From positions 1 to 40,496 of IMG/VR virus record IMGVR_UViG_3300037882_000161: DNA of 40,496 bases. One strand, written 5' to 3'. The notes under the pieces were generated by a model. It made no database searches. It saw nothing but the letters and a program-made list of their open reading frames with translations, and was not told the DNA's origin. A program made the translations under genes and the position numbers. This DNA comes from a virus. This document shows, one piece after another, positions 6,623 to 14,046 of the stretch; within the stretch, counting starts at the first letter, position 1, and each line of letters starts with the position of its first letter.

Positions 6623-8593
6623 GTGGCAATTACGAGTCGTGCGCCCCACATTACCGAACGCCCAGTCATTGACCTATCTGGTTCCGTATCTCAATACTAC
6701 GAAATCACAAGCAATGCATTTGACATCGCTATCGCGGGCTTACCATTTATCTTTGCCATTACTGACTCTACCCCTTACCGCCGACAGACTGCCGAGTTTC
6801 GTACTCAGCGTTTTGACAACGGGCGTGACCCAGGTGAGCAGTCGCTCTCTGGCTCAGGCTACTGGATTCGCTCTCAGTCATCCTTCCATCTAGGGCAAGG
6901 CATTAACTATGCTGAGCCACTGGAAGGCGACACTGAGCAGATAAAGTTTCGTTACAAATCATCTACTGGCATTGACCCATGGACTGCTGGCGAACTTAAG
7001 TTACTTAAGAAGGCTACTCTCCAAGAAGGTTCAGCATCAAGAGCAGGTGTGTTTTCAACCACCATCAATGGTGCAGACTTTCTTATCAAGGTAACTGGTG
7101 CATCTACTGAGACTATTCGTGTGCTTAAGATTGCAACCGATGGCACAGAAACTACTGTCTTAAACAATACTGATATTACTGAAAACATCCTTTATGCTGC
7201 CATGGGTGGCAACGACTTGTTTATTGTCACACCTACTAAGGTATGGCGCTACTCTTTTGATGCAGCATCTCCTGCTTTGCACCAAGACTATGCAATTAAC
7301 ACAGCCAACGCAGCAACTGCGCACATTGGTTATGTCAAGCAACGCTTTATGCTTGGCTATACAGATGTCAATAAGAATACTTTTGTATATGAACTAGCCC
7401 GCAACACTGGCTCATCCATCAACCTCAGCACACTTACTGCAGTCAACGGCTCAACCACACTACCTATCGGCTTTCGATTCATGGCTGTTACTGAGTCAAG
7501 CAACGCTATCTATGTTGGTGGGTTTTCAGGAGACGAAGGCTTCCTCTTTAAAATTACTGTTGATGGTACTGGTGCGCTTAGCACCATGGTGCGTACAGTC
7601 ATCTTACCTAAAAGCGAAATCCTTACGGCAGCATACGGCTACCTTGGTGCCTATGTAATGATTGGAACTAACCGAGGTGTACGCGTAGGTGTTGTAGATA
7701 CAGAAGGCAACATTACATACGGTCCACTTGTCTTTGAAGCAACGGGTGATGTGTATTCTTTTGCTGCTGCTAACAACTATGTATGGGCTGGCGTTAATGC
7801 TGGCGTAGGTGGGCAGTCTGGCTTAGTACGCATTAACCTTGGTGCGCCACTTACTAACGGTGGCTATGCCTACGCTACAGATTTAGCAGCCCCTGGCGTG
7901 ACTGGTGCTGTATGGGCTGTAGCAATCTTTGATAATGGGCGCAAGGCTTTTACTGTAGAAAACTCTGGCTTATGGTTAGAGCATGCAACAGATTTAGTTG
8001 ACTCAGGAACTATTGAGACTGGTCTTATCCGCTTCGATACCCTTGAGAACAAAGCATGGAAGCGCATGCGTATCCGTCACCCAGAAACATTGCAAGGAGA
8101 TATTCAAATTGCCCGTGTTAAAGAGACAGTTTCAGATGCACTCACTACTATTGCGCAAGGTAACATTGAGCAATACGACTACGACCTTGCTCTGGTATTT
8201 GCGGATGTATCACCTGATGCTGCGTTCCGCTTCAACCTCTACCGTAACACAACGACTGCTACGACTGGCGCTGTTATGTATGGTTATTCCGCTAAGGCTT
8301 TGCCTACTCCTACACGCGCTCGCGTTATCCAAATTCCAATCCTTATTTTCGACAAAGAAACAGACAAACTAGGAAACATAGTTGGCTTCGATGGCTACGC
8401 AAGACAGCGTTTAAATGCACTAGAAACAGTAGAAGGCGCTGGAGAAACCGTTATCATCCAGGACTTTACTGCAGGTGGCGAACCTATCGAAGCAATCATT
8501 GAACAGGTTACCTTTACTAGAACTACCCCACCTAAGAGTGGTTTCACTGGATACGGTGGAGTTGCCCAAGTCATTGCTAGAACGGTGGTGTAA
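6623..8593 (+). CDS. Large tail protein, beta-propeller-like (nozzle/tubular candidate), 656 aa
   Basis: A virion tail protein of 656 aa. It starts at GTG 6623 after a clear AAGGAG. Residues about 1-110 contain FIFAITDSTPYRRQTAEFRTQRFD and WIRSQSSFHLGQGINYAEP. The middle has repeated beta-blade-like units ending in Trp/Phe pairs (GNDLFIVTPTKVWRYSF, NAIYVGGFSGDEGFLFKI, NNYVWAGVNAG, GAVWAVAIFDNGRKAFTVENSGLWLEH). The last 200 residues are a beta-rich domain. Size, position after the fibres and propeller character fit a podovirus tail nozzle (T7 gp12 type), but a siphovirus-type minor tail protein cannot be excluded. Confidence 0.55.
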   Translation: MAITSRAPHITERPVIDLSGSVSQYYEITSNAFDIAIAGLPFIFAITDSTPYRRQTAEFRTQRFDNGRDPGEQSLSGSGYWIRSQSSFHLGQGINYAEPLEGDTEQIKFRYKSSTGIDPWTAGELKLLKKATLQEGSASRAGVFSTTINGADFLIKVTGASTETIRVLKIATDGTETTVLNNTDITENILYAAMGGNDLFIVTPTKVWRYSFDAASPALHQDYAINTANAATAHIGYVKQRFMLGYTDVNKNTFVYELARNTGSSINLSTLTAVNGSTTLPIGFRFMAVTESSNAIYVGGFSGDEGFLFKITVDGTGALSTMVRTVILPKSEILTAAYGYLGAYVMIGTNRGVRVGVVDTEGNITYGPLVFEATGDVYSFAAANNYVWAGVNAGVGGQSGLVRINLGAPLTNGGYAYATDLAAPGVTGAVWAVAIFDNGRKAFTVENSGLWLEHATDLVDSGTIETGLIRFDTLENKAWKRMRIRHPETLQGDIQIARVKETVSDALTTIAQGNIEQYDYDLALVFADVSPDAAFRFNLYRNTTTATTGAVMYGYSAKALPTPTRARVIQIPILIFDKETDKLGNIVGFDGYARQRLNALETVEGAGETVIIQDFTAGGEPIEAIIEQVTFTRTTPPKSGFTGYGGVAQVIARTVV

Positions 8594-8595
8594 CG

Positions 8596-8796
8596 GTGAC
8601 ACCTACAGATTGGGCTGCCCTCGCAGTCTCCATTGCTACCATTGTTGGTGCTTTTACAGCAGCAGTACGATGGTTAGTCAAACATTATCTTTCTGAATTA
8701 AGACCCAACTCTGGGTCAAGCCTCCGCGATTCCGTTGACAGACTAGAGGAACGCGTTGACCGCATCTACGAAATCTTATGTGAACGCAAAAACTAA
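8596..8796 (+). CDS. Small membrane protein, holin-like or coiled-coil anchor, 66 aa
   Basis: A 66 aa protein with one N-terminal membrane segment (WAALAVSIATIVGAFTAAVRWLV) followed by a charged coiled-coil-like helix (LRDSVDRLEERVDRIYEILCERKN). It starts at GTG 8596, two bases after the preceding TAA. Similar short N-terminal-TM plus coiled-coil proteins are common in actinophage lysis regions. A holin or holin-accessory role is inferred from position before the secreted and endolysin genes. Confidence 0.55.
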   Translation: MTPTDWAALAVSIATIVGAFTAAVRWLVKHYLSELRPNSGSSLRDSVDRLEERVDRIYEILCERKN

Positions 8797-8809
8797 TTGA
8801 AAGGTACAA

Positions 8810-10219
8810 GTGAAACTTCCCCGTTTACTTGCAGTTTGTTTTATCATATTCGGTACTTCTTTTTTCTTTCCATCAGCACAAGCAGCACAAGCAAACGCAA
8901 CTATTATCTGTAGTAAGACAGATGGAACTCAGCAATCATTTCAAGTTGGGTGGGATAATAGCCAGCAGTTCTTTGCCGATAAGGGATACATCCCTCGTCT
9001 ATTCTGTGAAGGTGGTTATGCACAAGGCTTCACTACTTATGTTAGTGATGACCTTAGCGATTCTACTTTGGGTTACTATAATGGCGTACCAGTAGGACCA
9101 GGGCAAGACCCAACACCAACCCCTGAACCAACTCCAACACCTACTGCAAGTCCCAGTCCAGAGCCTTCTGCTGAACCATCGCCTTCGACCTCTCCAAGTC
9201 CAGAGCCATCTCTAACTCCGACTGTCGAAGCATCGCCTTCTCCAGCGCCGAGTGAGCCTGCGCCAACTGAGTCTCCTTCTCCACAACCAAGTCAGAGTGA
9301 TGGTTCAACTGCAACATCCACTCCCGTACCTGAGACTCCCACTGCTCCAACCGAGACTTCGACTGTGACAAATAGCGATACTGCGACAGCGACCAGCCCG
9401 CAAGAAACAACAACAGCGCCTGTAGAACCTGTCCCATCGGCTCCTACTCCTTCTCCTGAACCAGTGCCAAGCGTGCCTTCCACGCCGCCTGCGGTAGAGC
9501 CTGAACCATCTCCTGCACCTCAGCCTCAACCTGAACCATCTCCTCAACCAGCGCCCGAACCTCAGCCTCAGCCAGTGCAACCCGCACCTGAGCCTGCACC
9601 CGTTCCAGTGCCAGAGCCAGTTCCCCCTGCGCCTGAGCCAGAGCCAGTTCCAGAGGAGACTGCTCCACCTGTAGAAGAACCTGCTCCTCCCGTGGAGGAA
9701 GCCCCTCCTGTCGAGGAACCATCAGTAGAACCTATCCCAGAGCCAGTACCAGAGGCGGAGGTACCACCTGCCGAGCCTGACTCTGAGGTTGTGCCTCCAA
9801 ATCTTGAACCTGAACCAGTGCCAGTAGAGGAACCTGCTCTTGAGCCTGCTGATGATGTCGTTGAAGAATCTAGTCATACGCCAGAGTCTACACCAGAAGT
9901 AGTCATCTTGACAGAGGACACAAACTTAGAAGAACTTGCGCCTGATACCCCAGTGGAGTTAGCCAACGGAGTAATCCTTACAGCACAAGTTGTTATTGCT
10001 CTTGAGTTACTAGAGAACCCAGCCGAATTGTTGGCTGAACTATTTACTGACCCAGGTGCAGTGATGACTGCATTATCAAACATCGGTGCCGATATGTCCC
10101 CTGAGGAACGAGAAGAATCAGAGAAGGTCATTGTCGCTGCCATCATTGTAGGTCAGATAGCAACCCAATCTGCCGTATCTGCAGCAGCAGGTGCAGCAGC
10201 GATTAGAAGGAAGATATAA
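8810..10219 (+). CDS. Secreted Pro/Glu-rich surface protein with C-terminal hydrophobic tail, 469 aa
   Basis: A secreted protein of unknown function. GTG 8810 follows GAAAGG. Residues 1-26 form a signal peptide (KLPRLL, hydrophobic core, then FPSAQA-AQA). Residues 27-100 are a small domain with two cysteines. Residues about 100-345 are a long low-complexity stalk of Pro/Glu/Ser/Thr/Val (PTPEPTPTP, PSPEPS, PQPEPSPQPAPEPQPQP, PPVEEPAPPVEE), typical of cell-wall-spanning segments. The C-terminus has a hydrophobic helix (VIVAAIIVGQIATQSAVSAA) ending IRRKI, consistent with a membrane anchor. It sits between small membrane genes and the endolysin, so it may act in lysis through the cell wall or modify the infected-cell surface. 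Confidence 0.65.
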   Translation: MKLPRLLAVCFIIFGTSFFFPSAQAAQANATIICSKTDGTQQSFQVGWDNSQQFFADKGYIPRLFCEGGYAQGFTTYVSDDLSDSTLGYYNGVPVGPGQDPTPTPEPTPTPTASPSPEPSAEPSPSTSPSPEPSLTPTVEASPSPAPSEPAPTESPSPQPSQSDGSTATSTPVPETPTAPTETSTVTNSDTATATSPQETTTAPVEPVPSAPTPSPEPVPSVPSTPPAVEPEPSPAPQPQPEPSPQPAPEPQPQPVQPAPEPAPVPVPEPVPPAPEPEPVPEETAPPVEEPAPPVEEAPPVEEPSVEPIPEPVPEAEVPPAEPDSEVVPPNLEPEPVPVEEPALEPADDVVEESSHTPESTPEVVILTEDTNLEELAPDTPVELANGVILTAQVVIALELLENPAELLAELFTDPGAVMTALSNIGADMSPEEREESEKVIVAAIIVGQIATQSAVSAAAGAAAIRRKI

Positions 10220-10393
10220 ATGAAGGCTTGGTTTTCCGACATAGTAAATCAACTATGGACCCTCTTGGGTATGTTCATTGCATGGGTTGTCCTTGATGGC
10301 TCGGCAAAGACAGTGGTTGGGTATGCAATCCTAATCTCCACCGTTGTATGGGCTGTCACATTTAAACTAAGAAACCTAAAGGATGATGAATAA
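10220..10393 (+). CDS. Small membrane protein, holin candidate, 57 aa
   Basis: A 57 aa protein with two hydrophobic segments (LWTLLGMFIAWVVLDG and TVVGYAILISTVVWAVTF) and a charged C-terminus KLRNLKDDE. The ATG directly follows the TAA of the secreted-protein gene, and its own TAA overlaps the next ATG (TAATG at 10391-10395). The two-helix hairpin plus charged tail in a lysis cassette is the usual holin layout; this is inference. Confidence 0.6.
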   Translation: MKAWFSDIVNQLWTLLGMFIAWVVLDGSAKTVVGYAILISTVVWAVTFKLRNLKDDE

Positions 10394-10635
10394 TGGATAC
10401 ATTTAAAAATGTAATGATGAGAATCTTTGCTGTTATCGCAGCAGAATCTCTCGGAGTTATCGGTGCTGGCTCACTGGTAGGTATTGAAGTATGGCAAGCA
10501 GCAACACTTGCTGGCGCACTAGGTGCAGCCCGCGTGCTTGAAGCATTAGCCCGCTTCTATCTAGCAGATGGCAGCCTAACATCAGAAGAAATCAACGCAG
10601 CCTTTGCTAAGGTTGACAAGAAAGCGAGTGAATAA
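10393..10635 (+). CDS. Small membrane protein, holin-like, 80 aa
   Basis: An 80 aa protein with an amphipathic N-terminus (MDTFKNVMMRIF), a long hydrophobic stretch (AVIAAESLGVIGAGSLVGIEVWQAATLAGALGA) and a polar C-terminal domain (LADGSLTSEEINAAFAKVDKKASE). It is coupled to both neighbours by TAATG and lies immediately before the endolysin. It is probably a holin or membrane partner of the endolysin. Confidence 0.6.
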   Translation: MDTFKNVMMRIFAVIAAESLGVIGAGSLVGIEVWQAATLAGALGAARVLEALARFYLADGSLTSEEINAAFAKVDKKASE

Positions 10636-11147
10636 TGGGACAAAGAGCAGACTTCATTGCAGTAGCAAAGACTGAAATCGGAGTTATTGAAGGTCCAAAG
10701 GACAACGAAACTAAGTACGGTGCTTTCACTAAGGCAAACTTCTTGCCATGGTGTGGGTCATTTGTTAACTGGTGTGCTAACGAAGTAGGACTCAAGATTC
10801 CTAACTGCGTATCTACAGTTGCAGGTGCTAAGGCATTTGAAAAGAAAGGTCAGTGGGAGTTGGCAAGCGACACCGCTACACCGCTACCAGGAGACATCGT
10901 GTTCTTTGACTTCCCTAACGATGGAGTAGACCGCATCTCCCATGTTGGCATTGTTGTTAAAGACAATGGCGATGGCACAGTCACATGTATTGAAGGCAAC
11001 ACGGCACCAGATAAGAAGGGCAACCAGCGTAACGGTGGTCAAGTCTGTCTTAAGGTACGAGCCTTCAAGAAGAAGAACGGTTCCAAACTACGCAAGTCAC
11101 AGGCAGTAACAGTAGTCGGTTTCGGCAAGCCAGTATTTAAGTCTTAA
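10635..11147 (+). CDS. CHAP-domain endolysin, 170 aa
   Basis: A peptidoglycan amidase or endopeptidase of the CHAP (NlpC/P60-like) family, probably the endolysin. The catalytic Cys is C40 in LPWCGSFVNWCANEVG. The His is H103 in ISHVGIVV. The third polar residue is in CIEGN (E120/N122). PLPGDIVFFDF before the His is also family-typical. The C-terminal 45 residues are basic and may bind the wall. No signal peptide is visible, so export should depend on a holin. It begins at TAATG after the holin-like gene. Confidence 0.85.
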   Translation: MGQRADFIAVAKTEIGVIEGPKDNETKYGAFTKANFLPWCGSFVNWCANEVGLKIPNCVSTVAGAKAFEKKGQWELASDTATPLPGDIVFFDFPNDGVDRISHVGIVVKDNGDGTVTCIEGNTAPDKKGNQRNGGQVCLKVRAFKKKNGSKLRKSQAVTVVGFGKPVFKS

Positions 11148-11175
11148 GTAAAGGCTAAGAAACCTTAAGTAAAGG
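11143..11175 (+). repeat. Two 12-bp direct repeats CTTAAGTAAAGG
   Basis: CTTAAGTAAAGG occurs at 11143-11154, overlapping the endolysin stop, and again at 11164-11175, where its AAAGG is part of the SD of the next gene (start 11183). The two copies start 21 bases apart, about two helical turns. This may be a local duplication of a ribosome-binding region or a paired protein site. Confidence 0.6.
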
Positions 11176-11182
11176 AGAAACA

Positions 11183-11371
11183 ATGGACATCAAAACCCTT
11201 AAGCAAGTTGCTCTCACCTATGCTCGCGCAGCAGGTGCAGCAGTAGTAGCGTTGTACATGGCAGGAGAGCATGACCCAAAGGTGTTGGCTTATGCCTTCA
11301 TCGCTGGATTCGTAGGACCTGCAGCCAAGTATCTTGACAAGTCAGCGAAAGAGTTTGGCTTAAAGAAGTAA
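11183..11371 (+). CDS. Small membrane-associated protein at end of lysis region, 62 aa
   Basis: A 62 aa protein with a central hydrophobic portion (YARAAGAAVVALYMAGEH, VLAYAFIAGFVGPAAKYL) and a Lys-rich C-terminus. It has a strong SD (AAAGGAG, 7 bases before ATG). It is the last gene before a strong terminator, so it ends the late operon. Small two-helix proteins next to endolysins in actinophages are often called holins. With at least three other candidates nearby, which one is the true holin is undetermined. Confidence 0.6.
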   Translation: MDIKTLKQVALTYARAAGAAVVALYMAGEHDPKVLAYAFIAGFVGPAAKYLDKSAKEFGLKK

Positions 11372-11374
11372 GTC

Positions 11375-11382
11375 TTAAGACA
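11375..11382 (+). repeat. Palindromic GTCTTAAGAC copy of the TTAAGACA motif
   Basis: GTCTTAAGAC at 11372-11381 is a perfect 10-base palindrome that includes one copy of the TTAAGACA octamer so frequent at 18.5-24.0 kb. It lies just before the late terminator. It may be incidental. Confidence 0.35.
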
Positions 11383-11389
11383 CAAAGAG

Positions 11390-11431
11390 AAAGACCCGCC
11401 CTGGATTTTATTCCGAGGCGGGTCTTTTTTT
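11390..11431 (+). terminator. Rho-independent terminator of the late operon
   Basis: A perfect 11-bp stem, AAAGACCCGCC (11390-11400) with GGCGGGTCTTT (11417-11427), has a 16-base loop and is followed by a T-rich run (TTTTTTTTGTTTT overlapping the arm). It ends the rightward late transcript and separates it from the convergent leftward genes at 11477. The arm AAAGA on the other side gives only a weak U-tract leftward. Confidence 0.92.
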
Positions 11432-11476
11432 GTTTTATATCCCGAAGCAACCTTCCCCTAATTGCAACGGAATTCT

Positions 11477-11653
11477 TTATCCCCCAGTTTTATAGAAGCC
11501 TGGACCTTTGAACTGAATCGCAGGCGGTGTATACACACGCTTCATATCTGCCCCGCACAATGTACACGGTGGAACTGTATCACTTTCTGTGATAGCAAGT
11601 AGCAACTCTTGCACAATGTTGCAAGCGTTGCATTGAAAATCATATTTGGGCAT
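11477..11653 (-). CDS. FmdB-family zinc ribbon protein, 58 aa
   Basis: A small zinc ribbon of the FmdB type: MPKYDFQCNACNIVQE with CxxC, then VPPCTLCGADMKRVYTPPAIQFKGPGFYKTGG with the second CxxC and the characteristic end motif. FmdB proteins are putative regulators; the molecular role is not established. The ATG at 11653 is preferred because GAGG lies 5 bases upstream and the family begins MP.Y.F.C; an in-frame ATG at 11662 would add three residues. It overlaps the end of the upstream leftward gene by 14 bases. A zinc-mediated nucleic-acid role is inferred. Confidence 0.8.
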   Translation of the reverse strand: MPKYDFQCNACNIVQELLLAITESDTVPPCTLCGADMKRVYTPPAIQFKGPGFYKTGG

Positions 11654-11879
11654 AATCCTCATCCGCTGGGCAGGGTACTGTTACAAGCGCCCCGCATAGG
11701 GCGCACTGTGCATCTGTAAACCAAAGCGAGATGTCGTTATCCTCAAACATACACTTAACCGAGAACAACAAACTCCCACAAAGACACGCATGCGTTGGTG
11801 TGCCACGCAGGTCTAACGACCTGCTAGGCTCTGGCTTCCATCGCTTGCGTAGTCGGTAGAGTATTCCCTTGTTCTGCAC
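11640..11879 (-). CDS. Cys-rich conserved actinophage-type protein, 79 aa
   Basis: A 79 aa protein with two Cys pairs (ACLCGS and AQCALCGAL), a central SVKCMFEDNDISLWFTDA block and C-terminal PCPADEDYAQI: a zinc-ribbon-like layout. I recall similar proteins in many actinophages without known function. It is the first gene of a two-gene leftward unit with FmdB, probably transcribed from a promoter at 11930-11959. Confidence 0.7.
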   Translation of the reverse strand: MQNKGILYRLRKRWKPEPSRSLDLRGTPTHACLCGSLLFSVKCMFEDNDISLWFTDAQCALCGALVTVPCPADEDYAQI

Positions 11880-11929
11880 GAACAGAGTGTAACCAGTATT
11901 TTGTTTAAAAATCTTGCGACACGCCGTGG

Positions 11930-11959
11930 TTTATATCCTGCATAGAGGAGACTTTGCAA
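11930..11959 (-). promoter_or_regulatory. Candidate leftward promoter for the zinc-ribbon pair
   Basis: On the minus strand TTGCAA (11959-11954), an 18-base spacer and TATAAA (11935-11930) form a sigma-70-like promoter 51 bases upstream of the start at 11879. The 18-base spacer matches the candidate promoters of the large leftward array. It overlaps the inverted repeat in front of the rightward nuclease gene. Confidence 0.4.
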
Positions 11960-11972
11960 GTACACTCCTCTA
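11943..11972. promoter_or_regulatory. 8-bp inverted repeat in leader of the replication operon
   Basis: TAGAGGAG (11943-11950) and CTCCTCTA (11965-11972) form a perfect stem with a 14-base loop just before the SD GAAAGGGA (11975-11982) of the Cas4-like gene. The left arm contains an SD-like GAGGAG that would be sequestered in RNA. It could be an operator between divergent promoters or an mRNA hairpin. Confidence 0.5.
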
Positions 11973-11986
11973 TTGAAAGGGAGTAT

Positions 11987-12844
11987 ATGACTACATTAGA
12001 AAACCTAACGGGCAGAAACTATGTTTCTCACAGCGCCATGACAACATGGCTCAACTGTGGTTGGAACTTTTATCTAAGCCGTGTACAAGGCGTGAAAGAG
12101 AATCCATCCTACTGGTTAGTAGGTGGCAAGGCTCTCCATGTTGGCACAGAAGTCTATGACCTAGCATCTCCTGAGGCACAAGCATCTTTTGATTCTACTT
12201 TAGTATTTAATACAGAGTGGAAGAAAGAGTTTGATGTTGCCCTTGAGAGTGGTAAAGAGTTCCGTGCAGGTGGTCGTGCTACTAAGGCATATCCGAACAA
12301 GGAAGATGCTCGATGGTGGTTGGATAACGGACCAAAGATGCTTGACTTCTGGGTACAATTCCGTCAGGACAGTGGATTCCAACTGTACCTATTACCAGAT
12401 GGCAAGCCAGCAGTTGAAACAGAACTGCTCCAAACAGTCAACGGCGTGAACATGCGTGGGTTCTTAGACCGACTCATGGTTACACCTGACGGTGAACTTG
12501 TTGTCGTTGACATCAAGACAAGCGCCAAGGAACCAGCATCGCATACGCAGTTGGGTACTTACGCAACGCTAGTAGAGAAAACATTTGGTATTCGCCCAAG
12601 CAAGGGTGCGTACTGGATGGCAAGAACAGGAGAACTATCCGACCTCTTTGACTTGTCTCACTACACCGAACAACGCCTCGGCGTGCAAGTAGCAGGGTTT
12701 AAAGTGGCTGTAGAGAACAACATCTTCATCCCAAACCCAGGCTTCATGTGTGGTACTTGCTCAGTAAATGCAGCGTGCTATGCAGTGAACGGCAAGGACT
12801 CACACAAATATCCCGAACTAACAGGAAGCGAAGAAAATGAATAG
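11987..12844 (+). CDS. Cas4-like PD-(D/E)XK exonuclease with Fe-S cysteines, 285 aa
   Basis: A RecB/Cas4-type nuclease, expected to resect or process DNA in replication and recombination. The N-terminus has SHSAMTTWLNCGWNFYL with C24. GGKALHVGTEVY gives the motif-I His (H51). Nuclease residues are D161 (RGFLDRL) and D175-I-K177 (VVVDIKTS), followed by HTQLGTYA. The C-terminus has C255, C258 and C264 (CGTCSVNAAC), which with C24 is the one-plus-three cysteine pattern of Cas4/AddB iron-sulphur nucleases. ATG 11987 is chosen for its SD GAAAGGGA; an upstream TTG lacks one. It opens the rightward replication operon. No Cas1/Cas2 or repeats are near. Confidence 0.85.
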   Translation: MTTLENLTGRNYVSHSAMTTWLNCGWNFYLSRVQGVKENPSYWLVGGKALHVGTEVYDLASPEAQASFDSTLVFNTEWKKEFDVALESGKEFRAGGRATKAYPNKEDARWWLDNGPKMLDFWVQFRQDSGFQLYLLPDGKPAVETELLQTVNGVNMRGFLDRLMVTPDGELVVVDIKTSAKEPASHTQLGTYATLVEKTFGIRPSKGAYWMARTGELSDLFDLSHYTEQRLGVQVAGFKVAVENNIFIPNPGFMCGTCSVNAACYAVNGKDSHKYPELTGSEENE

Positions 12845-13256
12845 CAACGAAGCACCATTTCAGATTAACCTCAAGACCCCTGGCGGTACCCTTCTAAACC
12901 TCCGTGCTTGGACAGAGCAGGAACTGGACATCTACATAGATGCATTGCAGTTGCGCATCCCAGATATTCAGGCACTTGAGCAGGTAGTAAATGCAGGCGG
13001 TGCAGCCAACGCTGCAGTTGCCAACCTGCAAGCAGCAGGTCTTAATCCACAACCAGTAGCAGCACCTGCTGCACCAGCACATAACTATGCACCAACACCA
13101 CCTGCTCCAGCACCTGCTGCTGGTGCATCACCTAACTGTGACCACGGCATGCCAATGCGCTTCGTGCCTGCGGGAATCAGTAAGGCTGGAAAGCCATACA
13201 AGTCCTTCTATGCATGCGCTCAGCCAAGAGAGTCTGCATGCAACGCTAAGGCTTAG
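12837..13256 (+). CDS. Protein with C-terminal zinc ribbon, 139 aa
   Basis: An unassigned replication-operon protein. Residues 1-60 are alpha/beta (FQINLKTPGGTLLNLRAWTEQELDIYIDAL). Residues 60-95 are an Ala/Pro/Gln-rich linker. The C-terminus NCDHGMPMRFVP, KPYKSFYACAQPRESACNA is a compact zinc-ribbon or GRF-like module (C, H, C, C). This architecture fits a nucleic-acid-binding accessory to the adjacent nuclease and ATPase. It overlaps the nuclease gene by 8 bases (ATGAATAG). Confidence 0.65.
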   Translation: MNSNEAPFQINLKTPGGTLLNLRAWTEQELDIYIDALQLRIPDIQALEQVVNAGGAANAAVANLQAAGLNPQPVAAPAAPAHNYAPTPPAPAPAAGASPNCDHGMPMRFVPAGISKAGKPYKSFYACAQPRESACNAKA

Positions 13257-13258
13257 TA

Positions 13259-14038
13259 GTGCGCCTGCTTTCACGCGCTATTAAGACTGCTTCGCAAGGG
13301 GGTGCCACAGTTCCTATTGTGTGGCGCTCTCTTGCAGAGCAGCAAGCCATGTTTAGACATGGTGAAGTGTCAATGATTGCTGGTCCTCCAGGGGCTGGTA
13401 AATCTACATTTGCATTGTCTCTTGCAGTACATGCCAAGGTTCCTACCTTGTACATTTCAGCAGATACTCACTCACATACTATGAGTTTGCGTTTGCTTGC
13501 GATGCTAACAGGTAAGGCGCAACAAGATGTTGAACCTTTGATGGAGATGGATAGAGACTGGGCAGCACAGATGTTAAAGCCTGCCGACCACATTATGTGG
13601 GAGTTTGATTCTGCACCAACGCTTAAGGATATTGAAGATGCAATCCTTGCATCAAGAGAACGCTTAGGTGAGGATGTCAAGATGATTGTCTTGGACAACG
13701 CGGTTGATGTAACCATGGATGGACAAGATGAGTGGGGTGGATTGCGTACCCTTATGCGTGAACTTAAATGGTGGGCGCGTGAGACAGGGGCAGCAGTAAT
13801 TGTTTGTCACCACACAAGTGAAGGTGCTGCTGGTAACCCATGCCCGCCACGCTCTGCGTTGCATGGCAAGGTAGCCCAGACTCCTTCGTTAATCCTTACT
13901 ATCCACGGGCAGTTAGCATCCATGGGTGTAGCAGTAGTAAAGAATAGATACGGACCAGCAGATTCAATGGGTTCATCACCTGTTTGGCTGTCGTATAACC
14001 CAGCGAGTATGTCTATCTTAGACATGCCCCAAGCATAG
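13259..14038 (+). CDS. RecA/DnaB-fold ATPase (helicase-like), 259 aa
   Basis: A P-loop ATPase of the DnaB/RepA-like RecA fold. Walker A GPPGAGKST is at residues 42-50, VPTLYISADT at 61-70, and Walker B MIVLDN at 142-147, with AAVIVCHHTSEG as the sensor-like strand and a C-terminal LILTIHG and KNRYGP. With no other helicase in the genome, this is the likely replicative helicase or loader, though it lacks the DnaB N-terminal domain and is short. It starts at GTG 13259, three bases after the previous stop. A recombinase-type role is an alternative. Confidence 0.75.
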   Translation: MRLLSRAIKTASQGGATVPIVWRSLAEQQAMFRHGEVSMIAGPPGAGKSTFALSLAVHAKVPTLYISADTHSHTMSLRLLAMLTGKAQQDVEPLMEMDRDWAAQMLKPADHIMWEFDSAPTLKDIEDAILASRERLGEDVKMIVLDNAVDVTMDGQDEWGGLRTLMRELKWWARETGAAVIVCHHTSEGAAGNPCPPRSALHGKVAQTPSLILTIHGQLASMGVAVVKNRYGPADSMGSSPVWLSYNPASMSILDMPQA

Positions 14039-14046
14039 GAGAAGCA

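Noticed and set aside
9141-9722. Several long antisense frames opposite the Pro-rich secreted gene
   Set aside because: They are a by-product of repetitive CCA/GAA codons; no start signals or domains.
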